NCBI GenBank assembly: GCA_028066245.1
Contig: JALCBR010000010.1
Location: 1-64,000 of the forward strand
Direction: 5' to 3'
DNA from: Pirellulales bacterium
GTDB taxonomy: Bacteria; Planctomycetota; Planctomycetia; Pirellulales; S012-138
DNA length: 64,000 bases
A model generated the notes under the pieces. That model made no database searches and had not been told where the DNA came from. It saw nothing but the letters and a program-made list of their open reading frames with translations. A program made the translations under genes and the position numbers. Shown in pieces: positions 36,685 to 45,404 of the stretch. How positions within the stretch are numbered: the first letter of the stretch is position 1; each line of letters starts with the position of its first letter.

Positions 36685-39600
36685 TTATCGAGATGAAACC
36701 TCGATCAACCGATCAAGCTCGGCGTTCAGTTCTCTCACAAGAGGTGACGAATCGGGCTCGCGAATGATGTTCTTGAGTTCGTAGGGATCAGCTTGAAGAT
36801 CGTAAAGCTCATCCATGTCGTCGAGTTCTTCGTAGCGGATGTATTTGTACCGATCGGTTCGGACCGCTTTGTAGCCCATGCGGTCCATTCGCTCGAACAC
36901 CGTGTCCGAATAGTATTCGATCAGAAATGACTTTCGCCATTCATTGACTTCCTGCCCTGTGAGAATCGGAACCAATGAGCGACCGTGGCGAACGTTTTCA
37001 ATCTCCAGCCCGGCGAATTCGATCATGGTGGGCGCGAGATCGAGAGTCAACGCTGTCTGCGTTGGTCGAATGCCAGGTTCGATTCTCTTGGGGTAGCGAA
37101 TCAACATCGGAATCCTTATTCCCTCCTCATAAGCTAGCCGCCTTACATCGTCCAGACCATGCTCCCCGTACCAGTATCCGTGATCTGATGTAACCACGAC
37201 GATGGTATCATCCAGTTGGCCATTGGTTTCCAGAAGCTCAAGCAACTGGCCAAGCCCTTCGTCAACCGCCATTAACATTTCCTGACGTTCACGGATCACT
37301 TTGTCTGAAGTGACCGTTCTCCGGCTCAGCGGAGGGAGATTGTTGATTCGCCTCATTAATGCGGGCTTGTCTGTGGGAGCAACGCCATAGCTTTTTCGCC
37401 TTGGCGGCTTCTCATTTCCGTACATGCCAGCGTGGCGATCTGCCGCGATGAATCCGCTGCGCGTTTGACCGTCCGGAGGTGCAACCGCGCTGCCATCATC
37501 TGCCTGGAAGATGTTTGGGTGCAGGGCTTTATGGGAGAGGTAGAGCAAGAACGGCTTTTCGCGTTCCTCTTTGACAAAATCGATGGCGAGATCATGAATG
37601 ATGTCAGTGACGTAACCTTTGATTTGAGTTCGTTCGCCATCCAGGTTGAACGTTGGATCAATGGCTTCCCCTTGCCCACGCATGCAAGCCCACTTGCGAA
37701 AGCCCGGCCGCGCGGTGTCATCGTTCCCCATGTGCCATTTGCCAATGAACGATGTATCGTACCCGCTTTCTTGCAGCCGCCTGGCAAAGGTTGGAAGTTG
37801 GTGGCTGCGTTGATTGCGAGCCAAATTGTCAGTGATTCCGTGATAGTGGGCGTGTTGTCCTGTCAGCAAAGTCGCACGGCTTGGTGAGCAGAGTGGATTC
37901 ACAGTGAACGAGTTGGTGAAGTAAGCTCCTTCCGTTGCGATCCGGTCCATATGGGGTGTTTTGACGTAGGGATGTCCTGCCACCCCCAGCTCGTCAAATC
38001 GCATATCGTCAACCAAAACAACAACGATGTTTGGCTGTTTGTTGACAGCTCCCGGCGCAATGCGCTGCGGTTGGCGAGCGGTTTCGTTCTTTGAAGTTCT
38101 GTCGTCGCGTGGTGTTTCTTGGTTCTGCAGTGACTTGACGAAAATGCCGCGGAACCAGACTTGGTGCCCGTGGTAATTCTGAAGCGTAATATGCCCGCGG
38201 TTTGATTTGGCAAGTTTGGCGTGACTCCGCAACGGACCAGCGTCAACTTGCTTATTGTATTGATCGCTGGCGATCTCATATTGGACGACGAGATGGCCGT
38301 TGAGATAGTGTTGAACTTCGTTCCCGTTGACAACAATTCTGCCTTGGTTCCACTCGCCGACCGGCCGCGTCGCGTCGCGTGTGGGTCCAATGATCCCATA
38401 GCACGCGGCAGCTTGTTCGGAGGCGGGCCGTCCGGCCTGACCGATGTTGTCGAGAACTTGATACTCAAGTCCTGACTCGTGAATTTGCTCGACATCTTCA
38501 GTGACCCGATAGAACACACCACTGTTGGCCCTGTCACTGACTTTCCATTCAAACTTCAACTCGAAGTTTTCAAACTGACTGTTAGTCACAATATCGCCGG
38601 GCTTGCCGGTCGACATGAGGCAGCCATCTTGGATGATCCAGGACTCCGTTGACTTTCCTTCTTCACCCTTGAAAGGCCTCCACCCCTGCATGGTCTTTCC
38701 ATCGAACAGTGAAACCCAACCATCCGATTCCGTTCGCTTGTTTTCTTTTGCATTCTTATCTTGAGCTTTGCCCTTTGGCGGCATGAGCTCAATCGGCGCG
38801 TAGTACGGCTTGTCACCTTGAGCTCTGCGCTTTTTGCCAAACTTCTCGCGCCGCTCGACCGCATCGAACGACCAATCCTGCCGATGATAGTTCCAACTTT
38901 CTGGGTTCAGTTTTTGCGCTGCCTGCCAAAAATGATCCGCTTTTCTTGCGTTTTTTTGCAGATGGAAGTAGACAGCCAGTTGGAAATTGGCCTCAGCCAG
39001 TTCTTCATCAAAAGTGCGTGACTTGAGCCGCTTTGCAATCTGTTCTTTGTTGAAAATGTATTGGCTGGAGGAACCGTTCTTGACCCAATCATGGATGGCG
39101 GTTGGATATTGATCAGAACCGGCTTCAATGCTCCCGAACGTATATTTTTTTGAATAGGCTCCGTCGTCCTTGCGGACGATTCGACCTTCCTCGTCGATCC
39201 AGACAGCCGAAGGCACGTTCGTCAAGTTGTACAAAGAACTGACGATGTGCTGCCGGTCGATAATCTGGGTGTACGTTGCATTGGCCCGATCAAACCACTT
39301 GCCTACCGCCGCTTCGCCGCCCGTATCCTGAGCCGCTGAAATGATGTGCAAACCGGAATCACTTAGTTCTTCATAGATCTCTTGCCAACCTAGCAAGTCT
39401 TGGCGGCAACCTCACCATGAAGCCCAGGTAAAGATGATGACCTTCTTGCCGCGGTAGTCAGACAGGCGAACTAACTTGTTGGAACGATCGCGAAGTTCAA
39501 AATCGTCAGCAACTCCCAATTTGTAGTTTGCCAAACTATCCACGCGGCGACCTAGACTCCAAACGCGTTCCTCGTTGTCCTTGGCAACAGGTTGGTTCAC

Positions 39601-39903
39601 GGTCTCAAGGAACAAGTCCAGCTGAATCCACTCTTTGCCATCTTCTGTGCGAATCAACTGCTGACGTACGTCATCATTGATCGGTACGCAGATTTCTCCG
39701 ATGCACGCCCCTTCAGGCTTGATGGTAAACCCGGTCAACGTTTGAAGGTCCTTGGTCGAGATCCATTGCGCCCCTTCGATCTCTTGAGTGCTTTCAAGAG
39801 GTACTTCTCGGCCGTCCACGAGAAATGTCTGCCCGCAAACTGGCGACAATGAACCGAAAGTAAACGACACTGCCACCGCAAAAATGATGGTTTTCAAGCG
39901 CAT
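36685..39903 (-). CDS. Redoxin-DUF1080-sulfatase fusion, candidate selenoprotein (in-frame TGA)
   Basis: Read through one TGA (codon 164, 39412-39414), this is a 1072-residue protein. In order: signal peptide (1-24); an unassigned domain with GACIGEICVPI; a TlpA/AhpC-like redoxin (about 125-275) whose active site reads FTWASW-TGA-GCRQD, where relatives have Cys-Gly-Cys; helices (about 285-345); a DUF1080 glucanase-like domain (about 395-594, GWVSLFDGKTMQGWR); and a sulfatase (623-1072) with formylglycine motif CSPSRATLLTGQ at 672, VLVDDMR, FIGKWHMG and SDHGYWYGEHG. Without readthrough the second part would have to start at TTG 39396, which has no ribosome binding site. A SECIS-like hairpin follows the TGA. 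Alternatives: a fresh nonsense mutation or a sequencing error. Confidence 0.72.
39381..39397 (-). promoter_or_regulatory. Candidate bacterial SECIS hairpin
   Basis: On the coding strand, 15-31 bases after the TGA, CTTGC and GCAAG form a five-pair stem around the loop TAGGTTG. In the E. coli fdhF SECIS the apical loop holds AGGTCT closed by TTGC/GCA about 17 bases after the UGA. The stem sequence, the GGT in the loop and the distance are alike. Overlapping pairings (GCCAA with TTGGC) compete, so the fold needs modelling. Confidence 0.5.
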
Positions 39904-40251
39904 CTTGACCTACTTAGTTGGCGGACTAATTTGAACTTTGGAGTCTTGTTCACCGACTTGAAAGGATGGAAGTCAAACACTTCTTCGGTGAAGTGACACG
40001 TAAGGCTGAAGGTCAGCATTGCCAAACCGACGTCAACGCCTAGCCACTTCCGCACCTTGTTCTAGCAAACTCTTGATTGACCAGCCGGCTACGTCAATCC
40101 AATGATAAAACCCAAGTCACGGCACAAATGTGCCGCGACTTGGATATGTAAAAGTGCACATGCATGTTGGCTCGAATTGAGCCGTACGGTGGCGTTTAAA
40201 GGTCAACTAACCGGTTACGCTAACGCGCTGCGTGATCGACTTCAACCGCAC
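39904..40251. other. Intergenic region with terminator
   Basis: A 348-base gap between two minus-strand genes. It holds the terminator of the cyanophycinase-like gene (40104-40143). The remaining 200 bases upstream of the redoxin-sulfatase start should carry its promoter; no clear -35/-10 or sigma54 element was identified. Confidence 0.4.
40104..40143 (-). terminator. Intrinsic terminator of the cyanophycinase-like gene
   Basis: CCAAGTCACGGCAC (40112-40125) pairs with GTGCCGCGACTTGG (40130-40143) through 14 positions with one mismatch, closing a four-base loop. Read on the minus strand, the stem is followed by GTTTTATC, a short T-run. It lies about 110 bases past the stop of the gene ending at 40252. 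Confidence 0.65.
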
Positions 40252-41916
40252 TCACTGCTTCGCTGCTCCTCCATCTTCGGACGTGTCAGTAAGGACCTTA
40301 CGTTCGGCCAGGTCATAACTTGATCCATCCGGCAACGCGATGAAGTCCGGCTTGTCCGGATAGACAGGCAACTCGCGGTTGTAGAAATGGGCTCGGCCGC
40401 GACCAACCACTTCAGCGTTTGACTTTTGCACGACAATTGCGGTCGCCTCGTCCAAGCCAATCCCTAGGAGCTGAGGGTACTTGTTGACCAGTTGAGTCAT
40501 GTCCTTTTGGCGACCACGCTGTGAGAAGTGCTGATCGATTGCGACACCGCTGATGAATCCCAAGCCACCGCGTTCGTACCCAGGAGCAATAATTTCAAGG
40601 TTGCCGACCGTGTTTGCTCGAGCGAGATACCGTGCTTGAATCGAAGCGCCCGCTGAAGACCCACCGACAACGCCGCCGCGCTGAAGCACTTCTTTCATCA
40701 GTCGATGTGCTTCTGTGCCATAGTAGGAGTCGGCCAAATTCCACTGCCGTCCCCCTCCAAACCAAACGCCCGTTGCATCCTTCAAAGGCGCCAAGAACTC
40801 CTCGTCACTGTTGGCTTTCTCGCGGTCTTTTGTGTGAATGAAGGTGGCGGACTTGACGCCCATTCTTTTCCAAGACGAAACCGTCCCTTGGCGTTCACCG
40901 ACACTATCCGCTTCACTGCACGGGACGTAGACCAGCTTGGCGTTTTCCACACCGCCGGCGAGTTCAACAAATCGTCTCATCAATCCACGTGGCATTCCGC
41001 CGCCGCCAACGATCACTAACGTACCGTTGTCCAGGAACGGAGTTTCCGGTTCAGCAGTTGGAAATGCGTCCAAGGTGCGGTCAATGGCATCAAGACGCCA
41101 TTGAGTCAAGTCAACTCGGTTGCGCTGACCGCGAATGGTTCGCGTGCGTAACGGCATTCGCTCGTTCGCCATCAGCATGAATGTCGCATCGCCCGACCCC
41201 TGACAGGTCATCTTTCGGCCAGCAAGCATGAGTACGGAGTCATCTTCGAGCCCGATTCCCACGCAACGAGGATGCTTGGCAAGTACGCTGAGGATTTCAG
41301 CTCTGGCTTCACTTGAGTTGTCAAACCCGCAGTGCAAGACACAATCAGGCAGGAGATGCAACCCTGGCGCGACTTGCGATGCCTGACCGGCGGAATCTTG
41401 CTTGACGAAATATTCGCCCAACAATTCAGCAGTTGATTGATCAGCGACGAGCGTCCCTCCCTTGCCAATGAAGCTATCGAAATCGGCTTTCAAGTCTCCC
41501 AACGCTTCAAGGTTTTCGCGGAAGCTTGATCCAGTTTGAAGGACGACGACATCCGATTCTTGCAGAGCCTCTTTCAATTTGCTTGCTGGAAACCCTTCAT
41601 CATAGTTGACTGCCTTGACCGATCCGTCTTCATCGTCCCGTTCCTTGAGCGCCGTTGCCAACAAGCTAGCCGGACTTGAGTTGTCACTAAAGCATACGAT
41701 GTTGCTCTCCGAGCCGATGCTTTCAAGGAGCCGTCCATGCGCCTGCAAATCTTGCGCGCCGTTGTCGACGATGATCCTGCCATTGATTTTCAGATCAATC
41801 GGCCAATCTTCAAATTTCTCGTCAAACTTTTGGGCGACTGCGCTTGAGCTGGCCCATGCGATGTTCACGAGTACAGCGACGGCAAGGAAGCATTTCATCA
41901 ATAACCTGTTGCTCAT
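40252..41916 (-). CDS. Secreted cyanophycinase-like peptidase (S51 family)
   Basis: The 554-residue protein has a signal peptide (MKCFLAVAVLVNIAWASSSAV after six further residues). The C-terminal half (about 295-530) is an S51 peptidase of the cyanophycinase type: GTLVIVGGGGMPRGLMRRFV, LVYVPCSEAD, GVWFGGGRQWNLAD, the nucleophile elbow GGVVGGSSAGASIQARYL, and LGFISGVAIDQHFSQRGRQK. The N-terminal half (30-290) is unusual and looks like a related but diverged alpha/beta domain (VVVLQTGSSFRENLEALGD, KGGTLVADQSTAELLGEYF) with no serine elbow. Cyanophycinases cut aspartyl-arginine dipeptide polymers; the substrate here could differ. The start may instead be the ATG at 41898. Confidence 0.85.
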   Translation of the reverse strand: MSNRLLMKCFLAVAVLVNIAWASSSAVAQKFDEKFEDWPIDLKINGRIIVDNGAQDLQAHGRLLESIGSESNIVCFSDNSSPASLLATALKERDDEDGSVKAVNYDEGFPASKLKEALQESDVVVLQTGSSFRENLEALGDLKADFDSFIGKGGTLVADQSTAELLGEYFVKQDSAGQASQVAPGLHLLPDCVLHCGFDNSSEARAEILSVLAKHPRCVGIGLEDDSVLMLAGRKMTCQGSGDATFMLMANERMPLRTRTIRGQRNRVDLTQWRLDAIDRTLDAFPTAEPETPFLDNGTLVIVGGGGMPRGLMRRFVELAGGVENAKLVYVPCSEADSVGERQGTVSSWKRMGVKSATFIHTKDREKANSDEEFLAPLKDATGVWFGGGRQWNLADSYYGTEAHRLMKEVLQRGGVVGGSSAGASIQARYLARANTVGNLEIIAPGYERGGLGFISGVAIDQHFSQRGRQKDMTQLVNKYPQLLGIGLDEATAIVVQKSNAEVVGRGRAHFYNRELPVYPDKPDFIALPDGSSYDLAERKVLTDTSEDGGAAKQ

Positions 41917-42451
41917 CGTTTGATTCCAATTATGGGGTCAGGGAAATCGATCAATTTCAAGAGTGACCGGCTGGCTTCGCAATGCTTCACAGTGAAGTCA
42001 ATTCTCGAAGCAGCAAGGCCGGCTTGGGGGGAGAGACTTTGGCGGGGGGATGTCAGTGCTTACGCAAATCGTTCTGCTCGGCAGGCTCTTCCTATTGCCA
42101 ACGTTGTTGGCGAATTCCACCGTGCAGTAAACCGACTCTAGCAACACCTGCAAGAGGCTGCTCAATCTTCATGCGGATGCGCCGCGTTTGGCAATCCTTC
42201 GACCTCTCGTTCTTCCCTGGCAAGTTGCGTTGCCAATGCAAGGCCGTCGTTCGTATGGCGTTTTGCCACCACCAAACGGCTTGCTGGCTTCACCTAGAGC
42301 AGTTGCTTGCATATGAGACACCAGTGTAGACGCTGCCAAACCGTATGGCAAAGACATACCCAGGCCGAATTCCGGCCATCGTCATCGTGGCATTCCAACC
42401 CGAGCCAAACGCCGGAGTGATTTCGCAAGCTGTTGGTAAATCAGCAACTTG
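41917..42451. other. Intergenic, mostly unassigned
   Basis: A 535-base gap. Open frames occur on both strands but show no ribosome binding sites, codon bias or family resemblance that I can support. A small inverted repeat GGCCG/CGGCC with loop AATTC is near 42363-42377. It may contain the promoter of the cyanophycinase-like gene. Confidence 0.3.
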
Positions 42452-42826
42452 CTATTTCTTAAACAGTTCGTGAGCCTCGTATCCAAGCCGGGCAGATTCG
42501 ACCAGCAGTCGGGCTAAGATTTGTTTGTTGATGACGTCGCGGAGCTTCGTCATGGCGAGATTCCAATTCCCGGTCAGAGGCCGGATGCTTTCAATCTTCA
42601 AGTCGCGCATGGCTTGTGCGTAGCTGTCAATCGTGTCCGCCATGGCGCGCAGTTCTTGCGCGAGTTCCTGGATGCCGGCAGCGTTTCTCGGCTCGGACGC
42701 GCTCTTCGATCGGCGCGGGGATTTGTCTCGTTGCCCTGCGCGCTTTCGTGTTGACTTTCCGCCGCTCGGGGAACCTCGCTGCGATCGCTCTTTTGCCCTG
42801 CGCGCTTCCTGATTCTTCTTTGCCAT
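42452..42826 (-). CDS. Small basic protein of unknown function
   Basis: A 124-residue protein with two parts. Residues 1-55 are very basic and low-complexity (KKNQEARRAKERSQRGSPSG, then KSTRKRAGQRDKSPRRSKSA), likely disordered and able to bind nucleic acid or polyanions. Residues 56-124 are regular amphipathic helices (GIQELAQELRAMADTIDSYA and ILARLLVESARLGYEAHELF). GGGGAG lies close before the ATG at 42826; the open frame runs 16 residues further upstream without a better site. No family recognised. The tail resembles histone-H1-like lysine-rich segments in composition only. Confidence 0.6.
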   Translation of the reverse strand: MAKKNQEARRAKERSQRGSPSGGKSTRKRAGQRDKSPRRSKSASEPRNAAGIQELAQELRAMADTIDSYAQAMRDLKIESIRPLTGNWNLAMTKLRDVINKQILARLLVESARLGYEAHELFKK

Positions 42827-43153
42827 GTGCTCCCCGAACTTGCGGCGAACTGTTGCCCGATGACCTATTGTCAAACGATACGTCCGCGGCGAATCGGCTC
42901 ATCATAGCGATGGCGGTGAAGCGACGGAATCCTTTCGCGAGTGGAGCAACAGGATTCATAGCGTGCTGTAGCGGAATCACGTCAGGTTGCGCAATCGTGC
43001 GAAAGACAACTCGCTTTCGTCATATGAATCACGATCGACCCAGAGCGCAGAAAAAAAACGGAAACATGTCTTCGTCAGTGTCAATTTCCACTCTACCTTG
43101 CGCAATCTTACGCGATTGCGTTCGCCTCGCGCGCAGTTGGAGGTCGGTCATTG
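42827..43153. other. Intergenic, nothing recognised
   Basis: A 327-base divergent gap between the basic-protein gene and the 82-residue protein gene. It holds an A-rich run (43052-43060) and no identifiable RNA gene, repeat or clear promoter. Both flanking genes should have promoters here. Confidence 0.3.
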
Positions 43154-43402
43154 ATGACAGTGGAAATGAACAGACAAAGCGAAGTTGCTCAGAGTCGCCT
43201 ATCGGCTGCGGCAGATGCGCTAACGTTGTTGAACCCGGATTTGGTGGAATGGACCACATACCCCCTCCGCGATTGGGGTTTACAGATTTCCGCAGAACTC
43301 ACTTTGACGGATTCCGAAGCGCCGTTTGAGCAACTTGCCGCATTGCTCAACCAGATTGCCGCGGAAGTCTTGATGCTGGATGTGCAACTTCCGCGACGTT
43401 GA
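43154..43402 (+). CDS. Small acidic protein of unknown function
   Basis: An 82-residue protein. GGAGG is 10 bases before the ATG at 43154 and 7 bases before an in-frame TTG at 43151, so the start is TTG or ATG. It has helix-strand-strand-helix character: an N-terminal helix (SEVAQSRLSAAADALTLLNP), strands DWGLQISAELTLT, and a C-terminal helix (APFEQLAALLNQIAAEVLML). No Cys, signal peptide or known motif is present. The compact, biased frame suggests a real gene; its function is unknown. Confidence 0.6.
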   Translation: MTVEMNRQSEVAQSRLSAAADALTLLNPDLVEWTTYPLRDWGLQISAELTLTDSEAPFEQLAALLNQIAAEVLMLDVQLPRR

Positions 43403-43630
43403 AGATCGGCAAGTGCTACGGACGTAGCAAGAGGCGGATGCGTGTGACAATGCCATCGAAACAAAGCCACATACCAACATGCGCACTCAGAACCAGAAAG
43501 CAGTGACCTCAAGACTAACTCAACGAGCGGCTTGGGGGATCTGCGCTCTCGCATCTGTACATCGATTCTGAGATTTTCCTCGCTCGTCTAACCATTCACC
43601 AATTCCTGTGACCCAGGGAGTAGTCAACGT

Positions 43631-43987
43631 ATGCGCTCATCCCATCAACAGACCACGGCAGACGGAACGGGGAGTGATGGCATTCAATGCGAATCTTGCG
43701 GGTGTCCAAGGATGCGGCACATCCAGCGCCGTGGTGGAAAGGGGTACGATACCTGGCGTAACCGGTGCTTAGATTGCGGCTATGAAACCGAGTATCTCCC
43801 TTCTCTGGAAAGGATTGCCTACGAGAAAGCTCGCATCCGTGCGGAAAACGGCTGCCAGGCTGTCGATGATGCGCTCGAGCGATTCTGGCGTGCCGCCAAT
43901 GCCGATCAACTGTCTCACGCGCTGATCGAGGACGAGTGCCCGTTCGATGATCGGTTTGAGTTGTGGCAAGCCGCTGACGTCCCGTAG
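43631..43987 (+). CDS. Zinc-ribbon protein of unknown function
   Basis: The 118-residue protein has a zinc ribbon between residues 20 and 50: a CESC knuckle, a basic loop (RMRHIQRRGGKGYDTWRNR) and a CLDCGYE knuckle. The rest is helical (LERIAYEKARIRAENGCQAV), followed by an acidic C-terminus. GGGAG is about 10 bases upstream of the ATG. It lies 75 bases before the HTH/zinc-ribbon/alpha-CTD gene on the same strand, so both may form one transcript. A nucleic-acid-binding role is inferred from the ribbon and its basic loop. Confidence 0.68.
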   Translation: MRSSHQQTTADGTGSDGIQCESCGCPRMRHIQRRGGKGYDTWRNRCLDCGYETEYLPSLERIAYEKARIRAENGCQAVDDALERFWRAANADQLSHALIEDECPFDDRFELWQAADVP

Positions 43988-44061
43988 GAATCAGCCGTTT
44001 GATTGATTCCATTCTGGCGTTCTTATCCGCAAGCGTTGGAGATCCAAAAGGGGCAACGGCA

Positions 44062-44691
44062 ATGTCAAGGAGGTTTGTAACACCCAGGGTCCTGCAACAG
44101 GTACGAGAACTCATTGCCCAAGGATGTCTGACTGTCGAGATTGCCCGGGTCACGGGACTCAGCCAATCGACGATCTTTAAGATCCGCCAAAGGCGCTATG
44201 ACGAACAGCGCTTGCATCGTCGATTTTCCGATGACATGCCTGAATACGAAAGGCCGGGTGACTCGACCGAAAATCACGACGGACTGGCAGAAGAGCCGCA
44301 GCAGAGTGACGACCCTTCCAGTACACAAGATAATGCGCGTAAGGTCACTTGGTGTCCGCAGTGCCGCTGTCACATCTTTCCCCCGTGTCAGCTTTGCCGC
44401 GCTCGCCGGCATCGACAGACGATTCAACAAGCAAAAGCAAAAACAGGGCGAAGTGTTGTCACTCCTGACAATGTTGATGAGCAGACACGCGCGCGATTGC
44501 AACTCAGCGTAGCTCAGATCGGTTTGCCGATGCGGATGACGAACTTCCTGCAGCGATCAGGGATTGAAACCGTCAACGACCTGCTGCATTGCACGCGAGC
44601 TGAACTGTCGAGAATTCCCAACATTGCTGGCAAGAGTATCGCGCAGATCATTCAGGCGCTGGAGCGACTGGGGTTTCGCAGCAAAAGTTAG
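44062..44691 (+). CDS. HTH-zinc ribbon-RNA polymerase alpha-CTD fusion
   Basis: A 209-residue putative transcription factor. Residues 7-45 form a helix-turn-helix (VLQQVRELIAQGCLTVEIAR, then VTGLSQSTIFKIRQRR). After an acidic linker comes a zinc ribbon with Cys 98, 101, 109 and 112 (CPQCRCHIFPPCQLC). Residues about 146-205 match the C-terminal domain of RNA polymerase alpha, with helix-hairpin-helix pattern (LQLSVAQIGLPMRMTNFLQR and AELSRIPNIAGKSIAQIIQA). Counterparts of E. coli Arg265, Asn268, Lys298 and Ser299 are kept (158, 161, 191, 192). It could bind promoter UP-element-like DNA independently of polymerase. The stop overlaps that of the convergent DUF420 gene by four bases. Confidence 0.8.
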   Translation: MSRRFVTPRVLQQVRELIAQGCLTVEIARVTGLSQSTIFKIRQRRYDEQRLHRRFSDDMPEYERPGDSTENHDGLAEEPQQSDDPSSTQDNARKVTWCPQCRCHIFPPCQLCRARRHRQTIQQAKAKTGRSVVTPDNVDEQTRARLQLSVAQIGLPMRMTNFLQRSGIETVNDLLHCTRAELSRIPNIAGKSIAQIIQALERLGFRSKS

Positions 44692-45158
44692 GTCGCCATA
44701 AAGGCCATCCAATAAAACGTCCACCCCGTGACGGCCGTCAAGCACATATCTAAAGCTGCCAACTTTGCCAAACGTATGTGCTTGGGACTATACGCACATG
44801 GTCCGGGTGGGTTGGGGATCTTTCGCAATGCTTGAGTGATCGTGACGGCCCATAGCAGGAACGTGCTAATCGCGAAGACGAGGTGGACTGCCAACACGGT
44901 GTTTAGCGTGCTGCCATAATAGGGAGAAGGCTCGGCGTCCGGTCGCCAGTCGTTGAGGCGGATGTCGATCTCGAACAAACCCACTGTCACCAGCAGGATG
45001 ACTGACATCGTCACTTGGACGCGCTTGTGCAGCAGATAGCGTTGCCGGTATTTCACCTGATAGATGCTCCACAGCAGCACCGGCACCACCACGAACATCG
45101 CCAAAAAGACGACATCGAGCATGATGGACGCGCGACTTCCGGGCAAGAATCCGTCCAT
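44688..45158 (-). CDS. DUF420 family membrane protein
   Basis: The 156-residue protein has four predicted membrane helices (MLDVVFLAMFVVVPVLLWSI, VTMSVILLVTVGLFEIDI, TVLAVHLVFAISTFLLWAV and LDMCLTAVTGWTFYWMAFMA). It matches DUF420, a family of four-helix proteins often encoded near haem-copper oxidase assembly genes. His residues in HKRVQV and AVHLVF are conserved in the family. No oxidase genes occur in the window. The start at 45158 has AAGGGA upstream; the open frame extends 17 residues further. Confidence 0.82.
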   Translation of the reverse strand: MDGFLPGSRASIMLDVVFLAMFVVVPVLLWSIYQVKYRQRYLLHKRVQVTMSVILLVTVGLFEIDIRLNDWRPDAEPSPYYGSTLNTVLAVHLVFAISTFLLWAVTITQALRKIPNPPGPCAYSPKHIRLAKLAALDMCLTAVTGWTFYWMAFMAT

Positions 45159-45404
45159 AGGAATCCCTTGAGGGAACGGTGTGATGCACCAGCCAAACGA
45201 GACGGCCACAGCCGTCAGTTTTCATGCCACATCTTGAATCTTCGGCAGCCACGCAGGGCGGAGTTATTGAAATCAGCGCAAGCCGCAGACCAGACTGCTA
45301 GCAGCCTCTCGCATTTTGGGCCCGGTCGAAGTACCACAACGTTCTCAACAGGCCGCGCATTGATCGCCGGCAACGCTTGATTGACCGAGCTCAACAAGAG
45401 CGAT

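Noticed and set aside
40126-40251. Riboswitch between the two minus-strand genes
   Set aside because: The hairpin is at the 3' side of the upstream gene and followed by a T-run, so a terminator explains it better.
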